The notes under the pieces are model-generated. The model did no database searches and had not been told where the DNA came from. It saw only the letters and a list, made by a program, of their open reading frames with translations. This document shows, one piece after another, positions 35,012 to 46,059 of a stretch of DNA of 64,000 nt. The stretch spans positions 43,472,714 through 43,536,713 of the forward strand of contig CM049320.1 of the NCBI GenBank assembly GCA_026874595.1. The letters run 5' to 3'. A program made the position numbers and the translations under genes. The stretch comes from Sipunculus nudus (lineage: Eukaryota > Annelida > Sipuncula > Golfingiida > Sipunculidae). How positions within the stretch are numbered: the first letter of the stretch is position 1; each line of letters begins with the position of its first letter.

Positions 35012-35700
35012 TAAGCTCAGCTGACTATAAGTCATCTGAACTATAGTCGTGGTCCATTGTCAGTTGTCCGTCCAGAGATTGGCATGTTTTGAAACCATAA
35101 GACCAAGGAATCCAAAATTCGGCATAATGTTAGATGTCCCCAAGATCTCCTACCAATCCGAAAACTGGGTCTTTGCAACTTCGTTCCTTTGAGAAATTAA
35201 GGAAAAACCTCAGTTTTTTATTAAAAACCTATTTTAACACTTCAGGACTGCCTAATATCAAAAACACTCATCTGTTTTTCCTCATATTTACCTTAAATAT
35301 TCCTCAATATAGTTCCTATATACATGCCAGAAATTAGGTCAGTATTATATAATTTAAAAAAGTTATGGGCCCAAACATATTGCACTTTCTAAAAAATCAG
35401 GAAAAGTATTTGGTCACTTAACACAAAAAAATGTTAAAGCTAGGGACTTTTTTCAGTAATATAACTTTAATTAATCAAAATTTAATTGTATACCCAAAAT
35501 AAATTCAAAATCTTTAAACTTTTTAAAATATAAACAAAAATATAAAATTGGTACCTTAAATTTTGCCCAACTTTGACCATGGCACATTTTTTCTCGTAAG
35601 TATATTTAATTTATTTTTCACAGCCAGGATACATGTGGATTTAATCTTTTGAATTCTGAAATTTGAAAGTAAAAGCTTAAAAAATTTTCTAATTATTGAA
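35012..35700 (+). mobile_element. Family C 5' fragment (C7)
   Basis: Begins at TAAGCTCAGCTGACTATAAG with the foldback partner. The microsatellite is reduced to TTGTCCGTCC. The long-form body (GATGTCCCCAAGATCTCCTACC) follows to about 35700. No 3' hairpin was found. Confidence 0.65.
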
Positions 35701-36733
35701 GTTTTTCAGATGCTCTAATGTATTTGCATTTTGTATATCAAAGACCCCACTCTTGCTCACTCCAACCTTGCCTAGGTAACCTTATTAGTGATGCAGCACT
35801 GGCAGAACACCCCTGCTGTAATAAATATACATTTATTCTCTTGGGCCCTACCCTAACACCCCCCCCCCCCCACCACCATCACCAATTATATTGCAATACA
35901 TGGTTTGTTATTGTCAACTGTATTTCTTTAAATGTAAAGCTGTTTTTGATCAAATGTGCACAACTTTTCTTGAAATATTAATTCAAGAAGTAATCCAAGA
36001 GATGCCATGTTGTTCTGTTGTAGCGTTATTAAGAAATTATTTCCTTTTAAATAATTAAACAAAATATAATTTAACCCATCAGTAGGCATAATTTGATAAT
36101 ATTTGAAACAAACCATGGATAAATAAAGGTGCAATTTAAAATTGTGAATTCTGGAGTGTTATTTTCATATATTTATTGCTTTGCAAATTAAAAAAAATTT
36201 ATTTTATAAAAAAAAAAGAAATATATCTGTTTGCATAATGTGATGTTACCTGACTAAATTAAGTATAAATGTTGATGCAATTTCGATTTGTGAATCAAAT
36301 AAAATATTCAGGTATATATGATATACTGTAAATATTTAGTAAAATTTATAAACTTAAAAATGGACAGATTATCATGGAAAACTGACGTTGACAGCTGGCA
36401 CAGCTGCCATAAAAAGCACAAAATGTGTGTTTTTTTTTAAAACATTGTCAAATCTTTTCATTTGATCAGTTTTTCTGCCAATGGTAACGCGCAGATGTGC
36501 TGTGTTTGCAGTTCTCTTCCATAGACCTTTCTCTGAGATCATGACTGGCAACATGCCAGACGGTTTGTCACAGAAAGGCTGTTTACACTGACCATGTAAA
36601 TTAGCAAACTAAACAATAAATACCAACACTCTAGATGAACTGTTGACATGATGTGTGTATTTTCCCAGTACATATTCAGTCATATCTTTATTTCTGAAAT
36701 ATATTGAAGACCAGATTTACGCTTACTGTGTAA
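35701..36733. other. AT-rich intron 8 sequence
   Basis: No recognised feature. A C-run occurs at about 35858-35872. Nothing coding. Confidence 0.5.
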
Positions 36734-37445
36734 TTGTATCCCCAGACAAAGTGGGAATACTATGGTTTAAGCACGGTTGCCATGCAGAGATTTTGTTTGG
36801 ATGCAATAACTAAAAAAATATTTTACGGATCTTTACCAAACATGACATGTGCATAAATATGGGTGAGAGGATGAATACATCCATGATGTATTCAAGACTG
36901 GTGGCACTATCTGCAATCGTTATTGTGTGGCATCCATCAGTACGTTTGCTTTCAGTGAAAATTGCTCATATCTCTGGAGTGGTTCAAGGTATTGGTCTGA
37001 AATTTGGCATGTCCATCCATCTCAGAAAGTTTTCTTTTAAACCAGACAAGTGGCACCACCTACCTTCCCATGTTTGTAGAATGAATAAATGCCCTTTTCT
37101 GGGGAGTGAAATTGTGCATATCCATAGATCTTGGACTCCATCATCTTGTATTCAAAACAAGTGGCGCCATCTGCAATCTTTTTGCTGTGGTGTCCATCTA
37201 TACATGTGCTTTGGGTGAAAATTGCTTGTATCTCTGGAGTGGTTCAAGGTATTGGTCTGAAATTTGGCATGTCCATTCATCTAGATAAATTTTCTCGTAA
37301 ACAAGACAGGTGGCCCACATACCTTCCCCTTTCTGTAGAATAAATTAATGCTCTTTTCTGAAAAAAGGTGTGCTGAATTGGTCTAAATCTGTATATGTCC
37401 ATAGATCTTGGTCTCCATCTTGTACTTAAGACTGGTGGCGCCAGT
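36734..37445 (+). mobile_element. Family A 5' fragment (A4) joined to B-type units
   Basis: TTGTATCCCCAGACAAAGTG after A marks a family A 5' end. After about 145 bp it switches to the roughly 285-bp units also seen at 27101-27760 (GACTGGTGGCACTATCTGCA, AGAATGAATAAATGCCC), ending GACTGGTGGCGCCAGTC near 37445. It is either a chimeric element or a later deletion join. Confidence 0.6.
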
Positions 37446-37989
37446 CACTTCATGTATTACAGAAAATATTAAAATATCTTTGTTTTTACTCAAGCAAAAG
37501 CTACACATGATAAATAAACAGTCCGACTGTGATATAAACTTGTGAACAGGTCATGACATCGCTCCTGACTGTCAAAACTTGACCTAATTGCGGGGTCAGG
37601 CCAATCACGTGTGTCATGCCTGAACATTTCAGGGCGGCTGAGGCTGGTCATTGGTGCTGTTGTAGCTGTGTTAAACCAATAAAAATGACCTAGTATTTAA
37701 TTTTGGCTGTATTTAACAGAAGTTATAAACAAAAACAAATCATAAACTTTAATTTGTCACATGTCTGTCAGGATTGCCAAAAATTATTGATTCCTGAGGA
37801 ATTTTTGGCAAGTGTCCGATATTTGCCAGGTTTACTCTACATTTGATTTAATATTCTCAGCATGAAAACATAAGGATATTGTTGGTTTAGACATAATGAT
37901 GAGAGTAGTGGGGTACTCCAGGCTTTATTCACCATGATATTAGTTGTACAACAGCTGGCCTTACAGAAAGCTGGAGGATTTCCACCTGA
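37446..37989. other. Intron 8, no features seen
   Basis: Unremarkable AT-rich intron up to the 49-bp array. Confidence 0.5.
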
Positions 37990-38690
37990 CCATGAGGGGT
38001 TCTGTATTACAAAAAGCAGGTGGAAAATGTCTACCTGACCATGACTGGTTCTGTATAACAAAAAGTAGATGAAACATGTCTACCTGACTGTGACTGGTTC
38101 TGTATAACAGAAAGCAAATGGAACATGCCTACCTGACTGTCACTGGTTCTGTGTAACAGACAGTAGATGGAACGTGTCTACCGACCATGACAGGTTCTGT
38201 ATAACAGAAAGCATATGGAACATGTCCACCTGACTGTGACTGGTTCTGTATAACAGAAAGCAGATGGAAAATGTCTACCTGACTGTGACTGGTTCTGTAT
38301 TACAGAAAGCAGATTGAACATGACTACCTGACCATGACTGGTTCTGTATAACAGAAAGCATATGGAACATGTCTACCTGACTGTGACTGGTTCTGTATAA
38401 CAGAAAGCAGATGGAACATGTCTACCTGACTGTGACTGGTTCTGTATAACAGAAAGCAGATGGAACATGTCTACTTGACTGTGACTGGTTCTGTATAACA
38501 GAAAGCATATGGAACATGTCTACCTTACTGTGACTGGTTCTGTATAACAGAAAGCATATGGAACATGTCTACCTGACTGTGACTGGTTCTGTATAACAGA
38601 AAGCAGATGGAACATGTCTACCTGACTGTGACTGGTTCTGTATAACAGAAAGCATATGGAACATGTCTACCTGACTGTGACTGGTTCCAT
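37990..38690. repeat. 49-bp minisatellite before exon 9
   Basis: About 14 units of GACTGTGACTGGTTCTGTAT plus AACAGAAAGCATATGGAACATGTCTACCT, period 49 bp, most homogeneous at the 3' side. It stops about 35 bp before the exon 9 acceptor and does not contain the acceptor itself. Each unit has TGTATAACAG, a possible weak decoy AG. Confidence 0.92.
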
Positions 38691-38725
38691 GGTCTTCTTC
38701 ACACTGTTGCTGTTATCGTTTACAG

Positions 38726-38861
38726 GACGGCCCCGGGTTACAATTTCTCCATCACCGAGGCTCCAGGTGGCCATTGGACAGAGAGTTTCATTTGAATGTA
38801 CAGCAGATGGAGTCCCAACACCAAGTGTGTACTGGGTTAGTCCACGACAGCCTACTGGAGT
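38726..38861 (+). CDS. HSPG2: Perlecan exon 9: N-terminal half of Ig6
   Basis: RPRVTISPSPRLQVAIGQ, first Cys in VSFECTADG, Trp in SVYWVSPRQPTGV. Phase 1 in after TTTACAG, phase 2 out before GTAAGA. Reads on into exon 10 as PTGVRGRGTLG. Confidence 0.93.
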
Positions 38862-39311
38862 GTAAGAGTAATGTTATATACTACTTTATAATGTATCAAA
38901 ATGCATATACACAAAAAAGCAGTCAACTTGCATTAACTTATTTTACTTCTTAATTGCTGTTTTATAAAAAAAAATTAAGGTTTAAAAGATTAATTACTGA
39001 TTCTTTGTATGCTCGAGGCATCTTCTGCATTATGGCATGGTCCAGGCCTGTCAGCCACTGTAACTTTTCTCTCATATGTTTAAAACCTTAGATGTTTCAT
39101 CAGTTAGTATGGTGAAGGGATATGTTATCATTGGGGATAAGCATCACTTTTATCCAGTAATTTGGTCTACCCCTGAACACTTAAACAGTTAATGGATGTG
39201 AAGTAGTGTAGTTTTGTGATAAAAATTTGTTTCTATCCCTGCTTTTCACTTTTACACATGTGTACAGCATGCTTTAATACCATACACATCTTTGGTATGT
39301 GTCTGATGTAG
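38862..39311. other. Intron 9, no features seen
   Basis: Short intron without recognisable repeats; ends in GTCTGATGTAG. Confidence 0.5.
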
Positions 39312-39439
39312 CCGAGGACGAGGCACTCTAGGATCAGCGGTCTACAACATTGACTCGGTACAGGAGCAAGACGCGGGGGTTTACCTGTGTATCGCAGACA
39401 ATGGCATTGAGACAGTGGAAAAGAGAATGCAGCTCATAG
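39312..39439 (+). CDS. HSPG2: Perlecan exon 10: C-terminal half of Ig6
   Basis: RGRGTLGSAVYNIDSVQEQD, second Cys in GVYLCIADNG, last strand VEKRMQLI. Phase 2 in, phase 1 out. The donor ATAG|GTGAGTGG is the first of four tandem copies. Confidence 0.92.
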
Positions 39440-39715
39440 GTGAGTGGACTCTCACGTTTGTTAACTTAATCAAGGAGAATCAGTGGTAATGCTGCACAGC
39501 TTGTCTTAGTGAGTGGACTCTCACGTTTGTTAACTTAATCAAGGAGAACCAGTGGTAATGCTGCACGGCTTGTCTAGGTGAGTGGACTCTCACGTTTGTT
39601 AACTTAATCAAGGAGAATCAGTGGTAATGCAGCACGGCTTGTCTAGGTGAGTGGACTCTCACATTTGTTAACTTAATCAAGGAGAACCAGTGGTAATGCT
39701 GCACGACTTGTCTTA
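39440..39715 (+). repeat. Tandem array of the exon 10 donor
   Basis: Four units of about 66-71 bp, each starting with the donor GTGAGTGGACTCTCAC (at 39440 and near 39510, 39577 and 39647). They continue with TTTGTTAACTTAATCAAGGA and GCTGCACrGCTTGTCT. Units 3 and 4 keep TAGGTGAGT, so three extra good donors follow the real one. Confidence 0.92.
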
Positions 39716-39934
39716 ATTTATATATTTCTATCCTTCAATCAAATTATTAACATAAATTCTGTATAAAGGTCTCTGATTAAATTTTAAAATAATCAGAATC
39801 AAATTTTTGTGCATATTTAAAGTTTGTTAGAAGCTTATTTGGCAAAAATAACTGTAACTAGATAACTGATCAGCAGGACAATACTGTGGTGAAGTTGTTG
39901 ATCTTATTTAGTGAATGTCTGTTTACATGCTTTA

Positions 39935-40192
39935 TCTTGTGTGATAAATGTCTGTTTCAGTGCTTGATCCTATGTGGTGAATGTCTGTTTCAGTGCTTGA
40001 TCCTATGTCGTGAATGTCTTGTTTCAGTGCTTGATCTTGCATAGTGAATGTTTGTTTCAGTGCTTGATCTTGCATAGTGAATGTCTCTTTCAGTGCCAGA
40101 TCTTGCATAGTGAATGTCTGTTTCAGTGCCAGATCTTGCATAGTGAATGTCTGTTTCAGTGCTTGATCTTATGTAATGAATGTCTGTTTCAG
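39935..40192 (+). repeat. 33-bp tandem array of the exon 11 acceptor
   Basis: Units of GTGAATGTCTGTTTCAG plus TGCTTGATCTTGCATA. Decoy CAGs end at 39960, 39993, 40027, 40060, 40093, 40126 and 40159, and the true acceptor ends at 40192: spacing 33 bp throughout, one step 34. Each decoy read in the true phase meets TAG, TAA or TGA within its unit. The true exon starts TGCAGCGCC; decoys start TGCTTGATC or TGCCAGATC. Confidence 0.93.
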
Positions 40193-40282
40193 TGCAGCGC
40201 CGTGTGGTGACTCCTCCAGTCACTCAGCAAAAGATCCCGGCTGTGGCAGGACAGATGGTAGAACTGCGTTGTCAGGCGTCAG
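40193..40282 (+). CDS. HSPG2: Perlecan exon 11: N-terminal part of Ig7
   Basis: VQRRVVTPPVTQQKIPAVAG, first Cys in VELRCQASG. Phase 1 on both sides; donor TCAG|GTCAGG is non-consensus at +3 to +6. Joins exon 12 as CQASGGVRVEWTR. The intron lies between the first Cys and the Trp, as in Ig10. Confidence 0.9.
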
Positions 40283-40630
40283 GTCAGGATATTGTGTCTT
40301 AACATTAAACAGACCAGTATTCATCTTTTTCTTGCTTACATATTCAGGATATATATCAATTATTGGTTGTGCTGTTGTTCATTATGTTCTTTCTCTTTGT
40401 TGTGTTTCAAACCATCTTTTCATTTGTTAATTTACAAGTAACTATATGTCTGATATCATAATGACTGATACTAAATCCTTCAAATTTTGCTTAGACACAT
40501 CTCTGTGTAAACAGATCTGTATCTACTTTGATATTTTCTGTGAATATCAAAATGAAAGCAATTTAATGCATATTCCAGATCATTAGATCTAAGTTTTTAA
40601 AATAAGTTGCAGATTATAAATTTTGCATAG
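40283..40630. other. Intron 11, no features seen
   Basis: Short AT-rich intron ending TTTTGCATAG. Confidence 0.5.
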
Positions 40631-40807
40631 GTGGTGTACGTGTGGAGTGGACCAGAAAAGATGGCCGTCCCCTTCCAGCCAATCACCAAACCAGTGGGGG
40701 AATATTAAGAATCAATGACATTCAGCCAGACGATGCTGGCGAGTACATCTGTACAGTTAGCAGTCAGGGTGTCAGTCAGTCCGTCAGTGTGCTTGTGACT
40801 GTCAAGG
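40631..40807 (+). CDS. HSPG2: Perlecan exon 12: C-terminal part of Ig7
   Basis: Trp in RVEWTRKDGRPLP, then GGILRINDIQPDDAG, second Cys in EYICTVSSQGVSQS, last strand VSVLVTVK. Phase 1-1, donor GTAAGT. Clean perlecan-type Ig half. Confidence 0.94.
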
Positions 40808-41057
40808 GTAAGTAAACCACATCATCTAAGCTAGTCATGTACGTGAGAATCTGCCTCGTAGCTTCAAGTGTGAGCAGGAATAAGAAGACTGGTGTGAAAT
40901 TTAAAATAAATTTAAATTATTTAAGATTGACTAATGTTAAAATCACTGAGTTATACAACATTTAGTCCTGATTGACCATGCAGTGTTTCACCTGAGCATT
41001 GTTACCTCAGGTCATTTCATTACCATGAGATTTTATTTATTATTTTGTTTTTTGCAG

Positions 41058-41318
41058 TCCCACCCAGCATCAGCATCTCGCCCACAAGTCTGAGTGCGCG
41101 TGTGGGTGAGCGAGTCCAGCTGAGCTGCCGCGTTTCAGGCACAGAGCCGGTCAACAGAGAATGGACCAAAGTGGGCGGGGCACTACCTCCTGGTGCCAAG
41201 GAATATAATGGTGTCTTAACATTTGAAAGAGTTTCAGCCGCAGACTCCGGACGTTATCGATGTATTGCTATGAACGAGGCTGGCAGAGCTGAAGGTTACG
41301 CTGATCTTATTGTCAGAT
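41058..41318 (+). CDS. HSPG2: Perlecan exon 13: complete Ig8
   Basis: VPPSISISPTSLSARVGE, first Cys in VQLSCRVSG, Trp in NREWTKVGGALPPGA, NGVLTFERVSAADSG, second Cys in RYRCIAMNEAG, last strand YADLIVR. Phase 1-1 single-exon Ig like exon 2; donor GTAAGT. Skipping it would keep the frame. Confidence 0.95.
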
Positions 41319-41487
41319 GTAAGTGTCATTTTATATTTGCTGTCATGTCTTTTATTCTCTTTTGTGTAGTGCCCCTCAAGCCATGACTCATTCCTAATTT
41401 TGTATATAACCAAATGAGTTTTTGGTTTCATTTAATTTTAAACAAAATTTTCATGGAATTACAGATTAAGCTCTTTGGTTGAAGGTC

Positions 41488-41769
41488 TCTTTTTAGCTCA
41501 GCTGACTAAGAGTCATCTGAGCTATCATCCGTCTGTCTAGCTGTCTATCTGTCTGTCCATTAATAACTAGAATCTTCTAACTTGAATCCTGGGAGGTTCA
41601 TAAAAATCTCCTTGAAAACCTGAAATTACGTCTCTGTAACCCATATTCTCTGACCTTATATGCTTTGACTGAAATTGGATACCACCTACAAACTTTGGCA
41701 TTCAGATGATAAAATTTCTTTTGTAAATGTCTTCCTAGTCAGCTGAGCATCATGACCCTTGGTTACTTG
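41488..41769 (+). mobile_element. Family C element, minimal complete form (C8)
   Basis: About 280 bp with both ends: TTTTTAGCTCAGCTGACTAA at the start; TAGTCAGCTGAGCATCATG, a decayed GACCC-TTGGTTAC hairpin and CTTG at the end. The 13-bp subterminal inverted repeats GCTCAGCTGACTA/TAGTCAGCTGAGC are perfect here. This is the clearest small copy of the family and defines its ends. Confidence 0.78.
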
Positions 41770-41774
41770 TTAAA

Positions 41775-42970
41775 CCCACATATGTGTTTATACTAAAAGG
41801 TCTCTTTTTTTATACCCACATATCTGTTTTTATACCCACGGGACTGTGTAAATACTACAAGGTCTCTTTTATACCCATATGTCTGTGTTATCACCCACAG
41901 GTCTGTGTTTATACTAGGTCTGTATTATTAAGTTGAAAATCTGTCCGTCCGTCAGGTTTAAGTTTCCGAGTGATAACTTTCCTGAATATTATCTGATTTC
42001 ATTTTAATTTGGGTAAATGATTGCTCTCATGCATACCTTGGTTTGGATTTGTTTTGGAGTGTCTGTCTGAAAATTTAATATCACCAGCTCCAAAAAAAAA
42101 CAAAAATTTCCCTTTGGTTTCCAATTCACAACAAATATGACAAGTGGAGACATCTTCAGAAGGCAATGAAAACTAAATCACAAGCACTTTGACATGTGGA
42201 GACATCTTCAGGGGAAAATTTAAACAAAAACATATTGAGAAGGAAGCTGAAATAACAATTCCGAGACTGTTTGTTACCCACAGGTCTATGTTTATACTAG
42301 ATCTATTTTATACCCATATGTCTGGGTTATTATCCACAGGTCTATGTTTATACTAGATCTATTTTATACCCATATGTCTGGGTTATTATCCACAGGTCTG
42401 TGTTTATACTAGATCTATTTTATACCCATATGTCTGGGTTATTATCCACAGGTCTATGTTTATACTAGATCTATTTTATACCCATATGTCTGGGTTATTA
42501 TCCACAGGTCTGTGTTTATACTAGATCTATTTTATACCCATATGTCTGGGTTATTATCCACAGGTCTATGTTTATACTAGATCTATTTTATACCCATATG
42601 TCTGGGTTATTATCCACAGGTCTATGTTTATACTAGATCTATTTTATACCCATATGTCTGGGTTATTATCCACAGGTCTGTGTTTATACTAGATCTATTT
42701 TATACCCATATGTCTGGGTTATTATCCACTGGTCTGTGTTTATACTAGATCTATTTTATACCCATATGTCTGGGTTATTATCCACAGGTCTGTGTTTATA
42801 CTAGATCTATTTTATACCCATATGTCTGGGTTATTATCCACAGGTCTGTGTTTATACTAGATCTATTTTATACCCATATGTCTGGGATATTATCCACAGG
42901 TCTGTGTTTATACTAGATCTCTTTTATACCCATATGTCTGGGTTATTATCCACAGGTCTGTGTTTATGCC
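41775..42970. repeat. 56-bp minisatellite in intron 13
   Basis: Twelve nearly identical 56-bp units from about 42290 (TCTGGGTTATTATCCACAGG plus TCTrTGTTTATACTAGATCTATTTTATACCCATATG). The main variation is A/G in TCTrTG. Diverged forerunner units lie at 41775-41925 (CCCACATATGTGTTTATACT). The high identity suggests recent expansion. Not at an exon edge. The segment 41930-42280 between the two parts is unremarkable. Confidence 0.93.
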
Positions 42971-43044
42971 TGGATGATTGTTCTGGACGAGTCTCATGAC
43001 TCATGAGCCATTTTCTGTTCCTGATGAACTGTGTGTTTTCTTCC

Positions 43045-44076
43045 TTTTTAGCCCTCAGCCCCAAGGCTGATGGGCTATTGTCGTCACCCAAGCTGTCCGT
43101 CCGTCCGTCCGGCGTCCGTTAACTTTTATCTTGTGAGCGGGATATCTTGAAAAGGATTCACCGTTAGAATTTTATTTCCTCGGTAAAGATGTATATCGAC
43201 AAAATCTCGGTCAAGTTCGAAGATGGGTGACCTTGACCTATTTTTCTACATTTTAGAGCTGATTATAGAAAAACACTTAGATGCTTATAACTCAGGAACC
43301 ATTTGGTGGATTTTCACAAAACTTACTATGATTATTAGGACTGATGGTCTGTACCCGCTTCACAAGTTTGGTGGCGCCACCTACAATTTCTGATTTTTAA
43401 TGAATTTTTATCGGATTTTTCAACTTTGGGCTTGTGAGCGGGATATCTCTAAAAGGATTCACCATAGGAATTTTATTTTTTCTGTAAAGATGTATATTGA
43501 CAAAATCTCGGTCAAGTTTGAAGATGGGTGACCTTGACCTATTTTTCTACGTTTTAGAGCTGATTATAGAAAAAACATTTAGAAGCTTATTTCTCAGGAA
43601 CCATTGGGTGGATTTTCACAATTTTTACTATGATCATAGGGACGGATGGTCTGTAACTGCTGCACAAGTTTGGGGCGCCACCTTCAATTTCTGATTTTTA
43701 ATGAATTTTTCTTTGATTTTTCAACTTTTGCCTTGTGAGCGGGATATCTCTAAAAGGATTTACAAGAGGAATTTTATTTCTTTGGTGAAGACGTATATCT
43801 ACAAAATCTCAGTCAAGTTCGAAGATGGGTGACCTTGACCTACTTTTCAAGGTCACAGAGCTTATCATAGAATAAAACTTAGAAGCTTATTTTTCAGGAA
43901 GCATTTGGTGGATTGTTATGAATCATGGTACATACCTCTGCATTTTAAATTTATAACTGAGACATGTACAGATATACATCCATGTGAGAACAGATATTTA
44001 GTACTTGTTACTGTTACCACCTCTAAACACTGTTGTTTTGGCTGAGGGCTTTTGTCAGCTTCTGCTGATATTCTAG
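43045..44076 (+). mobile_element. Helitron-like nonautonomous element, family D
   Basis: Starts TTTTTAGCCCTCAGCCCCAA with a foldback partner GGCTGATGGGCT, then (CCGT)n at about 43096-43120. The core has three repeats of 290-300 bp (CTTGTGAGCGGGATATCTyTA, TGGGTGACCTTGACCTA) with GGTGGCGCCACC at 43370-43381. Ends with the inverted partner GGCTGAGGGCT, hairpin TCAGC-TTCT-GCTGA, TATT, CTAG before T. No coding capacity. Confidence 0.78.
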
Positions 44077-44476
44077 TTGTTTGAAGGATTGTTTAGTTGA
44101 AATCATTCTGAAAGTTTATCTTGAATCAAGAGCTGATATAAGTCTGTATGATATCAGCATTGCAGCATAACTGATAATGTACAGGTAATCTCCATAATAA
44201 TCCAGGCCATCATCTGACATCCCAGTGAATTAACATCCTGTTATATATTGTATTCTCAGAAACTATATTGCTATATCTGAGATGGTTGTTTTGTTTGTTG
44301 CCAACCTTGCTAAATTTAAGACAGCCCTAATACAAGAACACCATATATAAAAAAAGAAGTAAATAATAGATTAATACTGCATTTGTACAGCATATATGCT
44401 AAATTATTGACAACTGGAGACATTTGTGGTGTTGTCTTATTTGACATACAGTGTGTCATGGCTGATTTGTTGACAG
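44077..44476. other. End of intron 13, no features seen
   Basis: AT-rich; ends in the acceptor TTGTTGACAG of exon 14. Confidence 0.5.
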
Positions 44477-44639
44477 CACCACCAACAGCGTCAATTGACA
44501 GGAGGGACGTGGTGCAGACAGAGGGCTCAACAGTTCAGTTTGTGTGTCGTGTGACTGGTTCTCAGCCGGTCAGTGTCAAGTGGAGCAAACAAGGAGGAGA
44601 CCTGCCTGATCAGCATCGTGTTCAAAATGGAGTCCTCAC
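44477..44639 (+). CDS. HSPG2: Perlecan exon 14: N-terminal half of Ig9
   Basis: SPPTASIDRRDVVQTEGS, first Cys in VQFVCRVTG, Trp in SVKWSKQGGDLPDQHRVQ, then NGVLT. Phase 1 in, phase 2 out (AC|G = Thr across the junction), donor GTATGT. Confidence 0.93.
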
Positions 44640-45961
44640 GTATGTTATGTTTATTGTTGCCTCTGTATTTCTCATTCAGCTCACCTGAATTCAAGTTATA
44701 TGAGTTACAGAAATCAGTCTACCACATATCCCTTTTTTATGGCTGCACATCTCACCCTGAGTTTGCCATTTCCCTTTAAGCAGCTCCCACTATAAGGTCC
44801 AAATTCTCATATAACCTCTTTTTAAAATCGCAAAGCTAGGACTCTGTCTCTGGTCTTGGTCAAGCGAAAGTCAGCTGCAATGAGCACAGCCAGCAGCTTG
44901 TGTAAACCAAAAATTCACCACATATCTGCTTCAATAAGGAATAAATAAAAAGTGATGATTATATAGGTTGAAAATGTTAACAGGTGATTTATATTCAACA
45001 TTTAACACCCGAGACAGTGACAAAATATCTGTTTGTATAAAAAGAATTGTTTTGCCCAAGGGACCTTTCTTGGACACACTGGCATTTTTCAGGTATGGAA
45101 AAAATTGCCCGATGATTGTTTCATTTGTGTAGTAGTTAGGCTTAAAGCTTCTTGTATACTTCAAAACAGAACACGTCTTTGCATGTATGCACAAATTCAG
45201 GGCCAAAAGTATTAACTTTGAATTGAGATTCATATGTACATTCATTGAAACAAGAGAGCCTTATCCATCCACCAATCTCATCCATTTTAATCTAGTAATG
45301 AGTGCTGTTTGTGTTCACTTTTAAAATGTTAAAGTAACAGCTTGTATATATAAGTATTAAAATTTCATATTTCGAGTATTTAGACTATAAATTTTCATAT
45401 TTAGAGTATTTAGACTATAAATTTACAATTATTTACAGATTCTGTGGCTACAAAGACTATTCTCTCTATGGTATGCTTAATCTCCTGTTATCGGTCATGG
45501 GCTTGTCCCGGTATAAGTCTTCTTTTCAAAGTTCATTTCAGATACTCATTTCTGCCACTGTTTAAGGCCACATGTCCAGATTTTCATATTTAACTTTATT
45601 TTATAGCTGCATGGCAGGGATCTACAGTGCTCTCTCTCCCTAGTTTGGATGTTTTTCAGAGCATAATTTGTAATTTTACTAACAAAATTGTCTAATTTGA
45701 TATTCAGACAGATATTGAAGGAATCTATGTTATCAGAAACTTGACATCTTTTTTTTTCAAATATTGGGCCAAAAAATCATTTGTGATTAAAACTGGTTAT
45801 AACTATTCAGATTAAACATATTTGTAATGCCTTATTACAATGATCATGAAACAATATAGATCAAAGATCAGTGTAAAAGACAATACTCTGTTTGTAATAA
45901 CGATGATGATAGACTTCTTGTCAGACCATGAGTTTACTGTATTTGCTGTGTATATTTTTAG
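44640..45961. other. Intron 14, no recognised features
   Basis: AT-rich; a short direct duplication (AAATTTyATATTTmGAGTATTTAGACTATA) near 45360-45425. No mobile element ends seen. Confidence 0.5.
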
Positions 45962-46059
45962 GATATACAACGTGGCCCCGGAGGATGAAGGGCGGTACAT
46001 CTGCACAGTAACCAATACTGCCGGGGGATCCCGGGACTATGCCTTCCTCAGAGTACAGC
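45962..46059 (+). CDS. HSPG2: Perlecan exon 15: C-terminal half of Ig9
   Basis: IYNVAPEDEG, second Cys in RYICTVTNTAGGSRD, last strand YAFLRVQ. Phase 2 in after TTTTTAG, phase 1 out. The donor CAGC|GTACGT is the head of a tandem array of about 21 copies. Confidence 0.92.

Noticed and set aside
36847..37343. Overlapping frames of 60-123 codons
   Set aside because: Within family B-type repeat units; also seen in part at 27178-27688. No domain.
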